A stretch of DNA of 64,000 nt from Clostridium sp. Marseille-P2415. Its GTDB lineage: Bacteria > Bacillota > Clostridia > Lachnospirales > Lachnospiraceae. The notes beneath the pieces were generated by a model. It saw nothing but the letters and a program-made list of their open reading frames with translations, did not search any database and was not told the DNA's origin. The stretch covers positions 443,424 through 507,423 of the forward strand of contig NZ_LT732525.1 in the NCBI RefSeq assembly GCF_900155545.1. Reading direction: 5' to 3'. The first letter of the stretch is position 1. Each line of letters begins with the position of its first letter. A program made the translations under genes and the position numbers. Shown in pieces: positions 1 through 8,477 of this stretch.

Positions 1-1332
1 AAGATAAACAGTGCCGGTATCTTTCTGATCACCGCACTTGTAGAAACGGGACAAATGGGGATCATACTTCTGATCTCCAGACCGTTTCAGGCAGCCATGC
101 AGCTGGTGGAGGTGATCGCATTTCCCATGATCATCATGAACGCACTGGGCATGATCATCTTTTTAGGTACCTTTAACATGGTATTTATGGAAGAGGACAG
201 CCAGTTCGCCGAGAAAATGCGTCTGGCGCTGGGAATCGTGGAGCAAAGCCTGCCCCATTTGCGTAAGGGCTTATACAGCACTGCAGATATGGAGGCTGCT
301 GCGGAAATCATTTATCAATCCACTTCCTGTGCCGCCGTATTGATCACTGATACCAGGAAAATCCTCGCCATGAAAGCCGATGCAGGCTTATGCGCATTAA
401 AGGGGGATTCCATTCTGGTCCCTATTCTGGAATCCCTCCGGGATTTAAAACCAACCATATTCGATTATGCAGAAAAAGACGACCCTTTTTATCCCATATT
501 AAAAAACCATATGATCGTGGCCGCTCCCATGGTCGAGACGGACCATCCCATCGGCAGCCTGACCATGGTGGTAAAAAAACACTGGCACAATTCCCGGTCA
601 AACTTAAATTTTGCTTCTGAGCTGGCCCGGCTTTTCTCCACCCAGCTGGAGCTTTCTTATCTGGAATACCAGAAAAAACTGCGGCGCAAGGCGGAGTTTA
701 AGGCCTTGCAGTCTCAGGTAAACCCGCATTTTTTATATAATTCGCTCAATACCATCTCCTACATCAGCCGGGAAAATCCGGACAGAGCCAGAGAGCTTCT
801 CCTCTCCCTTTCTTCTTACTACCGGCAGACTTTAGAAAACGACCAGTATATGCTGAACCTTCACACAGAGCTTTCTCATATTTCCAGCTATCTGGACCTT
901 GAAAAAGCAAGGTTTGAAGAAAAGCTCCGTGTAGTGATCGACGTGGAGGATGGCATAAACTGCATGGTTCCCTCCTTCATTCTCCAGCCCCTGGTGGAAA
1001 ATGCCATCCGGTACGGTGCCGATCATAAGGGAAACCGGCTGGTATCCATTCATGCCCATACCATGGACGACAAGATCGAAATAGCGGTTTCTGACAATGG
1101 AATGGGATTTCCCCGGGATATCCCTAAGCAGCTGTATGCAGGGGAGAGCTATGGAGGTGTAGGGCTGGAGAACGTACATAAGCGGTTAAAGAGCATCTAC
1201 GGACAGGATAACGGACTTCATATCGAAAGCTCTGTAAATGGCTCCAGAGTCTTTTTCCTGATACCTGCGGCAGTCTCAGAATCCAGGTATGGAGAGGAGC
1301 TTGCCGCAACTGCTCATCAAAAAATAGTTTAA
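1..1332 (+). CDS. LytS-type sensor histidine kinase (5' end outside window)
   Basis: Membrane sensor kinase of the LytS/BtsS (YehU) family, pairing with the LytTR regulator 13 bases downstream. The frame is open to base 1, so the real start and most of the 5TMR-LYT membrane domain lie outside the window; the first ATG inside is at 55. Visible parts, in order, are the last membrane helices, a GAF-like sensory segment, the His_kinase box QVNPHFLYNSLN carrying the phospho-accepting His, the N-box PLVENAIRYGA, and the ATP-lid motifs DNGMGF and GGVGLENVHKRL. LytS kinases known from E. coli and staphylococci respond to pyruvate or membrane state. The CstA-type carrier that follows supports a small organic acid as signal, which is inference. 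Confidence 0.9.
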   Translation, partial: KINSAGIFLITALVETGQMGIILLISRPFQAAMQLVEVIAFPMIIMNALGMIIFLGTFNMVFMEEDSQFAEKMRLALGIVEQSLPHLRKGLYSTADMEAAAEIIYQSTSCAAVLITDTRKILAMKADAGLCALKGDSILVPILESLRDLKPTIFDYAEKDDPFYPILKNHMIVAAPMVETDHPIGSLTMVVKKHWHNSRSNLNFASELARLFSTQLELSYLEYQKKLRRKAEFKALQSQVNPHFLYNSLNTISYISRENPDRARELLLSLSSYYRQTLENDQYMLNLHTELSHISSYLDLEKARFEEKLRVVIDVEDGINCMVPSFILQPLVENAIRYGADHKGNRLVSIHAHTMDDKIEIAVSDNGMGFPRDIPKQLYAGESYGGVGLENVHKRLKSIYGQDNGLHIESSVNGSRVFFLIPAAVSESRYGEELAATAHQKIV

Positions 1333-1345
1333 TGGAGAGGTTATT

Positions 1346-2089
1346 ATGAAAATTGCAGTGATCGATGACGAGCGTCCTGCCCGAAAAGAACTGATTCATC
1401 AGATTTTGTCCATTTTCCCGGACAGCCGGATCAAAGAGGCTGACAGCGGAGCTGCCGCCCTTGAGCTTCTCGAAAATCATTCCTTTGACCTGCTGTTTCT
1501 GGACATAAACTTAAATGATATGGAAGGAACTACGCTGGCTGCGGCTGTAAAGCGCATGCTTCCGGATGCCCAGATCGTTTTTGCTACGGCCTATTCCCAA
1601 TATGCGGTGAAAGCATTTGAGCTGGGTGTAAATAATTATATCCTTAAGCCCTTTGATCCGGAAAGAGTGCGCCGGGTCCTTGAAAAATGCAGCAGGGATT
1701 TAACCAGGCTGCACACAGAAAAATCCCAGGCAGATAACAGGCTCCCGTCTTTTCCCTCCAACCGGATGCCCATCTGCGTGAACCGGACCATCTTCCTGCT
1801 GGACATCAGCCAGATCGTATACATTGAGACCTGCTTAAGGAGCTGCATCATACATACCGTCTCTAAGGATTACACGGAAAACCAGCTTTTGGGAGAATAC
1901 GAAAAGCGGCTGGCCCCTTACGGCTTCTGCCGCATCCACAAAAGCTTTCTGGTCAATTTAAATTACATTGCGGAAATGTTTCCCTGGGCCAGCAACAGCA
2001 TGGCAGTCAAGATGCAGGGCTTTGAACAAAATATCCTTCCTGTCGGAAGGGAAAAAGTCAAACACCTAAGGCAGCTCATCGGAATTTAA
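1346..2089 (+). CDS. LytTR-family response regulator
   Basis: Response regulator with an N-terminal CheY-like receiver (acidic pair D7-D8, phospho-acceptor D53 in LFLDINL, T81 and K101 in LKPFD) and a C-terminal LytTR DNA-binding domain from about residue 140 to 247. At 247 residues it has the usual LytR/BtsR length. It starts 13 bases after the kinase stop with a GGAGAGG ribosome site, so the two are co-transcribed. LytTR proteins bind pairs of about 9-bp sites spaced about 21 bp apart. Three such sites lie in the intergenic region just downstream, so the next gene is its most likely target. Confidence 0.92.
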   Translation: MKIAVIDDERPARKELIHQILSIFPDSRIKEADSGAAALELLENHSFDLLFLDINLNDMEGTTLAAAVKRMLPDAQIVFATAYSQYAVKAFELGVNNYILKPFDPERVRRVLEKCSRDLTRLHTEKSQADNRLPSFPSNRMPICVNRTIFLLDISQIVYIETCLRSCIIHTVSKDYTENQLLGEYEKRLAPYGFCRIHKSFLVNLNYIAEMFPWASNSMAVKMQGFEQNILPVGREKVKHLRQLIGI

Positions 2090-2120
2090 ACGCTTCCTGC
2101 CTGTTTATGAATATCATTCT

Positions 2121-2188
2121 GCCGTTTGTGCAATTAGTACTTACGTTCATGCAAATATCATTTATTTTTGTGCATATTATAGTATAAT
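2121..2188 (+). promoter_or_regulatory. Three phased LytTR-like sites and -10 box before the CstA-type gene
   Basis: TTTGTGCA at 2125-2132, TTCATGCA at 2146-2153 and TTTGTGCA at 2167-2174 recur with an exact 21-bp period. The middle copy, TACGTTCAT at 2142-2150, fits the published LytTR consensus at all nine positions. The outer copies fit less well, about 8 and 7 of 9. A TATAAT lies at 2183-2188 with no good -35 box (ATTTAT at 2160-2165), the layout of an activator-dependent promoter. Binding itself is inferred. Confidence 0.6.
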
Positions 2189-2234
2189 CGGTAGGTAAGA
2201 ATGGTTTTCATAATATTTTACAGGAGGTATGAAT

Positions 2235-3674
2235 ATGATAAGTTTCTTTGTTTGCCTGGCGCTGCTGATCATCGGCTTCTTGACCTACAGCAAGGTTACG
2301 GAAAAGGTTTTCGGTCCGGATGACAGAAAGCCCCCCGCTCTGACCATGACAGACGGAAGTGATTATGTACCAATGGGAACCCCCAGAATCTTTCTGATCC
2401 AGCTTTTGAACATTGCAGGTCTGGGGCCCATTTTCGGAGCTTTGGCAGGGGCCTGCTGGGGGCCAAGCGTATTTCTCTGGATCACCTTAGGCACCCTTTT
2501 AGGCGGAGGCGTCCACGACTATATGGTAGGCATGATGTCCATGCGCCATAAGGGTGCCAGCGTTTCCGAGCTTACAGGGACCTATTTGGGCAATACCATG
2601 AAGCAGGTCATGCGTGTGTTCTCTGTTGTCCTGCTGGTCCTGGTGGGGGTCAGCTTCTCGACCGGCCCTGCGAATCTGCTGGCTATGCTGACTCCGGATG
2701 TGCTTGATTCCCGTTTCTGGCTTGCTGTCGTACTGATCTACTATTTTATCGCGACTTTTGTCCCTATTGACAAGGTTATCGGTAAGATTTACCCGTTTTT
2801 TGGTATCTGTCTGATCGTTATGGCGCTGGGGGTGGGAGGTTCCATTCTTTTAAAAGGTTACCATATTCCTGAAATCACCTTATCAAACCTTCATCCGTCA
2901 GGAACTCCTATTTGGCCTACCATGTTCATATCCGTTGCATGCGGCGCTATTTCCGGTTTCCATGCGACCCAGTCTCCGCTCATGGCGCGCTGCCTCACCA
3001 ATGAAAAGGACGGCCGCACGGTGTTTTACGGAGCAATGGTGGCAGAAGGCGTAATCGCCCTGATCTGGGCGGCTGCAGGCGTTGCTTTCTACAACGGCAC
3101 CGGCGGCCTTTTGACAGCACTTGGCAACGGGCAATCCAGCGTAGTTTATGAAATCTGCTTTAAGCTTTTAGGACCGGTGGGTGCGGTCATCGCTATGATC
3201 GGAGTGATTGCCTGCCCCATTTCTTCTGCTGATACCGCTTACAGAAGCGCCAGACTGACCCTGGCCGACTGGTTCCAAATGGATCAGAAGCCCGTAAAAA
3301 ACCGGCTGATCCTTACGGTTCCGCTTCTGGCGATCGGTTCCGTACTGACTCAGTTTGATGTGCAGATCGTATGGAGGTATTTCTCCTGGAGCAACCAGAC
3401 CCTGGCCATGATCGCGCTGTGGTCCGCAAGCGTGTACTTATACCGGCGGAAATGTTTTTACTGGATCACAGCTCTTCCGGCTGCCTTTATGTCAGCGGTA
3501 TCCTGTACTTATATCCTGATTGCAAAAGAAGGATTCCGGCTTTCCACCGGCATTGCCTATCCGATCGGTATCCTGTTTGCGGCTGCCTGTCTCGGAATTT
3601 TTATTTATACCTGCGTTCTGGGTAAAGGGAAGAATCATTCCTCCCTCGCAGCAGAGGATAAACCTGCAGCATAA
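2235..3674 (+). CDS. CstA-family carbon starvation / pyruvate-type transporter (short form)
   Basis: Polytopic membrane carrier of the CstA/BtsT family, whose enteric members import pyruvate or peptides. Family signs are LLNIAGLGPIFGAL near residue 55, GGGVHDYMVGMMSMRHKG near 90, and a late block CPISSADTAYRSARL. At 479 residues it is the short clostridial form; the E. coli proteins have about 700. The ATG at 2235 is preferred over the ATG at 2229 because AGGAGG at 2222-2227 is then 7 bases away rather than 1. It follows a LytS/LytTR pair and is probably controlled by it, as in the E. coli BtsSR-BtsT system. Substrate not visible in the sequence; pyruvate is the best guess. Confidence 0.85.
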   Translation: MISFFVCLALLIIGFLTYSKVTEKVFGPDDRKPPALTMTDGSDYVPMGTPRIFLIQLLNIAGLGPIFGALAGACWGPSVFLWITLGTLLGGGVHDYMVGMMSMRHKGASVSELTGTYLGNTMKQVMRVFSVVLLVLVGVSFSTGPANLLAMLTPDVLDSRFWLAVVLIYYFIATFVPIDKVIGKIYPFFGICLIVMALGVGGSILLKGYHIPEITLSNLHPSGTPIWPTMFISVACGAISGFHATQSPLMARCLTNEKDGRTVFYGAMVAEGVIALIWAAAGVAFYNGTGGLLTALGNGQSSVVYEICFKLLGPVGAVIAMIGVIACPISSADTAYRSARLTLADWFQMDQKPVKNRLILTVPLLAIGSVLTQFDVQIVWRYFSWSNQTLAMIALWSASVYLYRRKCFYWITALPAAFMSAVSCTYILIAKEGFRLSTGIAYPIGILFAAACLGIFIYTCVLGKGKNHSSLAAEDKPAA

Positions 3675-3680
3675 TACACA

Positions 3681-3724
3681 AAGAGCTGCCCTGGCGGACC
3701 ACGGTCCGCGGGCAGCTCTTTTTC
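3681..3724 (+). terminator. Intrinsic terminator after CstA-type gene
   Basis: AAGAGCTGCCC (3681-3691) pairs with GGGCAGCTCTT (3710-3720). An inner GCGGACC/GGTCCGC stem extends the hairpin, and a TTTTT run follows. Confidence 0.85.
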
Positions 3725-3793
3725 CATATCATTTCCATCCTATGCTTTTTTGAAACCGGATGATATCTTAACAAAGCTCTAACAAACTTTTAG

Positions 3794-3920
3794 TTGCATC
3801 CGCAACTATTTCTGTGTTAAACTATAAGTAATCTGACAGAGCCTGCAGGCTCAGGCACAATTCTGTGCCGGTTATCATTCTTAAGAATCCCTATCATATT
3901 AGAAAACGGACAACAGGAGG
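3794..3920 (+). promoter_or_regulatory. Promoter and structured leader of the DUF1538 gene
   Basis: A possible promoter is TTGCAT at 3794-3799 with TAAACT at 3818-3823 (18-bp spacer). The following leader of about 100 bases holds two adjacent hairpins: the palindrome GAGCCTGCAGGCTC at 3839-3852, and GGCACA-ATTC-TGTGCC at 3854-3869. AGGAGG follows at 3915-3920. I recognise no known riboswitch class. The hairpins lack a run of T, so they are not a plain terminator. Confidence 0.4.
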
Positions 3921-3927
3921 TATATAC

Positions 3928-5469
3928 TTGAATCAAAAGTTAAAAGAAAAAATCATTGAATCCCTATCATCTGTCCTGCCCGTTACATGCATCGTGCTGG
4001 TATTGTGCATAACGATTACCCCTATGCCGCTGGATCCTCTGATGCTGTTTCTGGTAGGAGCAACTCTATTAACCGTCGGAATGGGCTTTTTTACACTGGG
4101 TGTGGATATGTCCATGATGATCATCGGAGAAAAAACGGGTGCCCATCTGGCAAAATCCAGGAAATTGCCTCTGATTGTTTTTGCATGCTTTATTATTGGT
4201 TTTATCATTACCATTGCCGAACCGGATCTCCAGGTCCTGGCCGGACAGACGCCGGCCGTGCCTGATATGGTGCTCATTCTCTCCGTGGCTGCAGGCGTAG
4301 GATTATTCCTCGCACTGGCATTTTTAAGAACACTGTTTGGCTGGAGTTTGTCCCATATTCTTATGGTTTGCTATGCCATACTCTTTGTGACCGCTTTTTT
4401 TGTTCCGAAAGAATTCCTGGCTGTGGCCTTTGACTCCGGCGGCGTTACGACCGGACCGGTCACGGTACCGTTTATCATGGCTCTGGGCGTAGGACTTTCC
4501 ACGATCGGCCGGGGCAAAAATTCAGACAGCGACAGCTTCGGGCTGGTGTCCCTCTGTTCTGTGGGACCGATCCTTTCCGTCATGATCCTGGGGCTGGCCT
4601 ATGAGTCTTCTGCAAGCAGCTATGAGCCCATGGTGATTCCATCCATCAACAATTCCCAGGACCTCTGGCTGGCATTCCAGCATAAATTTCCTGATTATGC
4701 AAAGGAAGTCTTTCTGGCGCTCCTTCCCATTCTGCTGTTCTTTCTCATTTTTCAGTTTTTCTTTCTGAGGCTAAGGAAAAGACAGGTGATTAAAATCCTG
4801 ATCGGCATGATGTACTCTTATATAGGGCTGACCCTATTCCTAACCGGAGTCAATGTTGGATTCATGCCGGCCGGCAATTACCTTGGACAGCAGCTTGCAG
4901 CCCTTCCTTACAATTGGATCATGATACCCATCGGTATGCTCATCGGTTACTTTATCGTAAAAGCGGAGCCTGCCGTACAGGTGTTAAACAAACAGGTAGA
5001 GGACATCACAGGAGGTTCCATCTCGGAAAAAACCATGATGACCGGATTATCCATTGGCATGTCCATCTCCCTCGGATTATCCATTCTAAGGGTCATGACA
5101 GGGCTTCCTCTTCTGGCTCTTCTGCTTCCCGGCTACGCACTGGCACTGGGACTGTCCTTCGTGGTCCCGCCGATATTTACGTCCATTGCATTTGATTCGG
5201 GAGGTGTGGCTTCCGGTCCCATGACAGCCACCTTTCTGCTTCCATTCGCCATGGGAGCCTGCGAAGCCCTGGGAGGAAATATTGTGACCGATGCCTTTGG
5301 AATCGTGGCCATGGTCGCCATGACCCCCCTCATCATCATTCAGCTGATCGGGGTTTCTTACAATTATAAGACAAAGAAAGCCGGCGTTCCCGCAGGCATG
5401 CCGCCGCTCGATATGGACATGGAATTTATCGAATTAGGAAAGGAGGAGGCTGATGACTTCGAATCATAA
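3928..5469 (+). CDS. DUF1538 polytopic membrane protein
   Basis: Inner-membrane protein of about 12-14 hydrophobic segments built from two homologous halves. The signature AFDSGGVTTGPVT in half one recurs as AFDSGGVASGPMT in half two. Each copy is preceded by a membrane-rich stretch and followed by a Gly/Met-rich helix, as expected of DUF1538 proteins. The start is TTG at 3928: AGGAGG at 3915-3920 is 7 bases upstream, whereas the in-frame ATG at 3865 has no ribosome site and would add 21 polar residues. The internal repeat suggests a transporter or channel fold. Biochemical role unknown. It overlaps by 17 bases a gene for a PII-like protein, suggesting that protein gates it. Confidence 0.85.
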   Translation: MNQKLKEKIIESLSSVLPVTCIVLVLCITITPMPLDPLMLFLVGATLLTVGMGFFTLGVDMSMMIIGEKTGAHLAKSRKLPLIVFACFIIGFIITIAEPDLQVLAGQTPAVPDMVLILSVAAGVGLFLALAFLRTLFGWSLSHILMVCYAILFVTAFFVPKEFLAVAFDSGGVTTGPVTVPFIMALGVGLSTIGRGKNSDSDSFGLVSLCSVGPILSVMILGLAYESSASSYEPMVIPSINNSQDLWLAFQHKFPDYAKEVFLALLPILLFFLIFQFFFLRLRKRQVIKILIGMMYSYIGLTLFLTGVNVGFMPAGNYLGQQLAALPYNWIMIPIGMLIGYFIVKAEPAVQVLNKQVEDITGGSISEKTMMTGLSIGMSISLGLSILRVMTGLPLLALLLPGYALALGLSFVVPPIFTSIAFDSGGVASGPMTATFLLPFAMGACEALGGNIVTDAFGIVAMVAMTPLIIIQLIGVSYNYKTKKAGVPAGMPPLDMDMEFIELGKEEADDFES

Positions 5470-6160
5470 AATAAACTGGATCACCGTTATCGTAGACCGG
5501 GGAAAAGGAGAAAAAGCAGCTTCTGTCTTCAAAGAACATCATCAGGAATTGCTTCTCATCATCAGAGGCCACGGGACTGCAAGCTCCGCGGTCAAAGACT
5601 GCCTGGGACTTGATGAACCGGAAAAAGACCTGGTGATCGGCATAGCCGGGAAAACAGCTTCCGAACGCTTATTAACCGCTCTCCATGACAGACTGGAGCT
5701 CGGAAAGCCGGGATACGGCATTGTGTTTACCATCCCCCTGTCAGGAATCAGCGCCGCTGCTTCCAGGCTGCTGGAAAGCCGGACAGAAGGGGAGCCGCCC
5801 ACATCTACAGATTATCTCAAGGAGGATTGCTCTATGCCAGATACGATCAGATATGAACTAATAGCTTCTGTTATCAATACGGACCTTTCAACCCCCATTA
5901 TGGAGGCTGCCAGAAATGCCGGCTGTAAGGGCGGAACGCTGGTAAAAGCGAGAGAACTGGGCACGGATACTTCAAAAAAACTTTTTGGGCTGACCCTCTC
6001 CAATGAAAAGGAAATTCTGTTAATCCTGGTCCCTGAAACCGATAAACAGGCGGTACTGAAATCCATCTGCGAAACGGTATTAAAAGAAACCGGGGAACAT
6101 GCCATTGCCTTCTCCCTTCCGGTAGATGAAGTAGCCGGTCTCAGCACACCTGTAAAATAA
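5453..6160 (+). CDS. Tandem PII-like regulatory protein
   Basis: Soluble 235-residue protein with two PII-like ferredoxin-fold units. Unit one (about residues 8-110) ends in GYGIVFTIPLSGI. Unit two (about 133-235) ends in EHAIAFSLPVDEVAGL. Both endings match the last strands of PII, where GlnB has its nucleotide-site residues. I see no T-loop tyrosine, so classical uridylylation is unlikely. The ATG at 5453 overlaps the DUF1538 stop and has AAGGAGGA just before it, so translation is probably coupled. PII proteins commonly plug or gate a partner transporter; here the partner should be DUF1538. The ligand cannot be read from the sequence. Confidence 0.8.
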   Translation: MTSNHKINWITVIVDRGKGEKAASVFKEHHQELLLIIRGHGTASSAVKDCLGLDEPEKDLVIGIAGKTASERLLTALHDRLELGKPGYGIVFTIPLSGISAAASRLLESRTEGEPPTSTDYLKEDCSMPDTIRYELIASVINTDLSTPIMEAARNAGCKGGTLVKARELGTDTSKKLFGLTLSNEKEILLILVPETDKQAVLKSICETVLKETGEHAIAFSLPVDEVAGLSTPVK

Positions 6161-6181
6161 AAGGAGGAGCGGCAGCTCCCA

Positions 6182-6229
6182 TTGACATGCCGGCTCCATG
6201 CTCTTATAATGTTCTTATTACACTTGTAA
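6182..6229 (+). promoter_or_regulatory. blaI-blaR1 promoter with BlaI operator
   Basis: Consensus sigma-A promoter: TTGACA (6182-6187), 17-bp spacer, TATAAT (6205-6210). The dyad TTACA-CT-TGTAA (6218-6229) starts 7 bases after the -10 box, over the expected transcription start. TACA/TGTA is the known BlaI/MecI half-site core. The extended TATTACA..TGTAAGA matches the site before the PBP operon on both flanks. Confidence 0.85.
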
Positions 6230-6245
6230 GAACAGGAGATCATAA

Positions 6246-6629
6246 ATGAATCATCTGCCGCAAATTTCCGAAGCAGAGTATGAAGTAATGAAGATATTAT
6301 GGAGCTATGCCCCCATCAGTACCAACGAAGTGACGGACAAATTGGCAAAGACCACCGACTGGAACCCCAAGACCATTCACACGCTGCTAAAGAGACTGGT
6401 CCGGAAGGGAGCCATCACCTATCAAAAGGAAGGCCGTGTTTTTGTCTATACCCCGCTTCTGGAAGAAAAAGAATACTTAAAAAAAGAAAATGACCATTTT
6501 TTAAACCGCTTCTACAATGGCAAGATTTCCGGTATGGTAACCAGCTATATCAACAGTGACCATGTGTCAAACGAGGATCTGGCAGAACTAAGAAAACTTC
6601 TTCTTAACAGGCATGAGGAGGAAAATTGA
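6246..6629 (+). CDS. blaI: BlaI/MecI-family repressor
   Basis: Winged-helix repressor of 127 residues, the normal BlaI length. The N-terminal part (ISEAEYEVMKILW, then TNEVTDKLAK and the recognition region WNPKTIHTLLKRLVRKGAI) is typical of BlaI/MecI/CopY. The C-terminal helices from about residue 75 would form the dimer and contain the region cleaved on induction. It is the first gene of an operon with blaR1 and lies behind a BlaI-type operator, so it should repress itself. A matching operator precedes the PBP operon at 13.5 kb, indicating that this protein also represses those genes. Confidence 0.9.
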   Translation: MNHLPQISEAEYEVMKILWSYAPISTNEVTDKLAKTTDWNPKTIHTLLKRLVRKGAITYQKEGRVFVYTPLLEEKEYLKKENDHFLNRFYNGKISGMVTSYINSDHVSNEDLAELRKLLLNRHEEEN

Positions 6630-6631
6630 TT

Positions 6632-8428
6632 ATGCTCTTTTCACTTATGGCACGCCTTTCTCTAAACAGCATGGTCCTGACCGTTCTGCTTGCCGCACTC
6701 CTGCTGATCAGGAAAGTATTCAGGCATCATCTGACCGCAAGAACCCAATACAATCTTTGGTTTCTCTTCCTCTTTGTACTGACTGTCCCATTTCTGCCCT
6801 GTTCTTTTCTTTGTCCGGGACATGCTTATAAGCTGCTTGGGTATCTTGGCGGTTCCTTTCCGTCTAAGAATGCCGAAACCATAGCGTCAGCCTATAAAAC
6901 CGCAGCCGCCACCGAAAGTCTCCTTCAGGATTTTTCAGTTTCCGTAAGCCGCATGGCCCCTCCGGTCCTTCCATCTGCCGTAATCGGCATTTGGATCGCC
7001 GGTATGGCATGGATGGCCGGTTTTACCGCTCATTCCAACCGGAAAATCAGGCAGCTGAAAAAATCCTCTCTTCTCCTTCAGAATAAACAGATACGGGACT
7101 TATATACAAAATGCATGGAAGAGTCCGGAATTAAAAAAGAGATTCCTGTCTATAGCAGTGCCTATTTAAAAGCTCCCATTGCAGTTGGGTTGTGGAAGCC
7201 CTGCATCATTGTTCCCATCCACATGCTTTCGGAGCTTTCCCAAAAGGATATCCGTTATATCCTTCTCCATGAGCTTTTGCACTGCAAACACAAAGACCTT
7301 CTGGTAAACAGGCTTATGGCTCTGGCACAGATCATTTACTGGTTCCACCCGCTCGTCTGGTTTGCCCTCAATGAAATGCGCAGCGACCGGGAGATCGCCT
7401 GTGATTCATCGGTCCTGTCCCTGCTGGATCAGGACAGCTATCTGGATTATGGAAACACGCTGATTAATTTTGCAGAAAAAATCTCCCGCTTTTCCTATTC
7501 TGCAGCCGGAATAGGCGGCTCCGGAAAGGAAATAAAAAAGCGCATCTTAAACATTGCCGGTTACCGCAGGGAATCCAGGTGGTGTAAGATAAAAAGCAGA
7601 TTCCTCTTTACCGCCATTGCAGTGCTGGTACTTGGCTGTACTCCGGCGCTGTCCGCAAACGCCTATACCGGTACGGAATATGATTTTTCCGCAGAAAATG
7701 TAACAGCACTGGATTTAACCTCCTATTTCTGCGGATATAAAGGCAGTTTTGTTCTGTACGGATTAAATTCAGGGCGTTACTGCATTTATGACCGGGAAGC
7801 CGGAACAAGGAGAGTTTCCCCGGATTCCACTTACAAAATCTACAGCGCCTTAGCTGCCCTGGAAAATGGAATTATAACACCGGCCTCTTCCTCGCTTAAC
7901 TGGGACGGAACCAGATACCCTTTCGAAGCCTGGAACCATGACCAGACTCTCGGCAGTGCCATGGAGCATTCGGTCAACTGGTATTTTACTTCGCTGGATG
8001 AAAAAACCGGACTTTCCGGCTTAAAACGATACCTGGACCGCATCGGTTATGGCAACAGAGACTTATCCGGCGGCCTGGGGCGTTACTGGCTCGAATCCTC
8101 CTTAAAGATTTCACCGGTGGAACAGGTGGAGCTGCTGGCCCGTTTCTGTCAGGGTAAGCTTCCGTTCCAGCCGGAAAATATAACGGCGGTAAAGAATTCC
8201 TTATTCCTTTCTTCCGCAGACGGTGCTTCCCTGTATGGAAAAACCGGAACCGGGAACGTGGAAGGAAAAAATGTAAACGGCTGGTTCATCGGCTTTGTGG
8301 AGGCAGAGGAGGAAACCTATGTGTTTGCAACCAACATTCAGGACGAGTCTTCGGCCAATGGAAGCACAGCAGGAAAAATCACATTGAATATTCTGAATGA
8401 TAAAGGTATTTATACCCAATCACCGTAA
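6632..8428 (+). CDS. blaR1: BlaR1-type sensor: M56 metalloprotease with penicillin-binding sensor domain
   Basis: Membrane sensor-transducer. Counting from an alternative TTG at 6626, the zinc-protease motif is H215-E216-L-L-H219 with a third-ligand region DREIACD near 256. A membrane helix lies near 326-345. The extracellular penicillin-sensing domain has S401-T-Y-K404, S449-V-N451 and K539-T-G541. All active-site motifs are intact, so it should acylate with beta-lactam, activate the protease and inactivate BlaI. AGGAGG at 6616-6621 lies 4 bases before TTG 6626 (overlapping the blaI stop) and 10 before ATG 6632; I favour the ATG. At about 600 residues it matches the family. Confidence 0.9.
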   Translation: MLFSLMARLSLNSMVLTVLLAALLLIRKVFRHHLTARTQYNLWFLFLFVLTVPFLPCSFLCPGHAYKLLGYLGGSFPSKNAETIASAYKTAAATESLLQDFSVSVSRMAPPVLPSAVIGIWIAGMAWMAGFTAHSNRKIRQLKKSSLLLQNKQIRDLYTKCMEESGIKKEIPVYSSAYLKAPIAVGLWKPCIIVPIHMLSELSQKDIRYILLHELLHCKHKDLLVNRLMALAQIIYWFHPLVWFALNEMRSDREIACDSSVLSLLDQDSYLDYGNTLINFAEKISRFSYSAAGIGGSGKEIKKRILNIAGYRRESRWCKIKSRFLFTAIAVLVLGCTPALSANAYTGTEYDFSAENVTALDLTSYFCGYKGSFVLYGLNSGRYCIYDREAGTRRVSPDSTYKIYSALAALENGIITPASSSLNWDGTRYPFEAWNHDQTLGSAMEHSVNWYFTSLDEKTGLSGLKRYLDRIGYGNRDLSGGLGRYWLESSLKISPVEQVELLARFCQGKLPFQPENITAVKNSLFLSSADGASLYGKTGTGNVEGKNVNGWFIGFVEAEEETYVFATNIQDESSANGSTAGKITLNILNDKGIYTQSP

Positions 8429-8429
8429 A

Positions 8430-8477
8430 AAGGCTGCCACACCGGTTTGATTCCGCCGGTGCAGCAGCCTTCTTTTT
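8430..8477. terminator. Bidirectional terminator between blaR1 and the PBP operon
   Basis: AAGGCTGC..CACCGG pairs with CCGGTG..GCAGCCTT across an 8-10 base loop. TCTTTTTT follows on the plus strand and TTTT on the minus strand, serving both convergent units. Confidence 0.8.

Noticed and set aside
3839-3869. Mini-ykkC (guanidine-II) RNA for the two hairpins before the DUF1538 gene
   Set aside because: The loops do not carry the ACGR sequence that defines that RNA.
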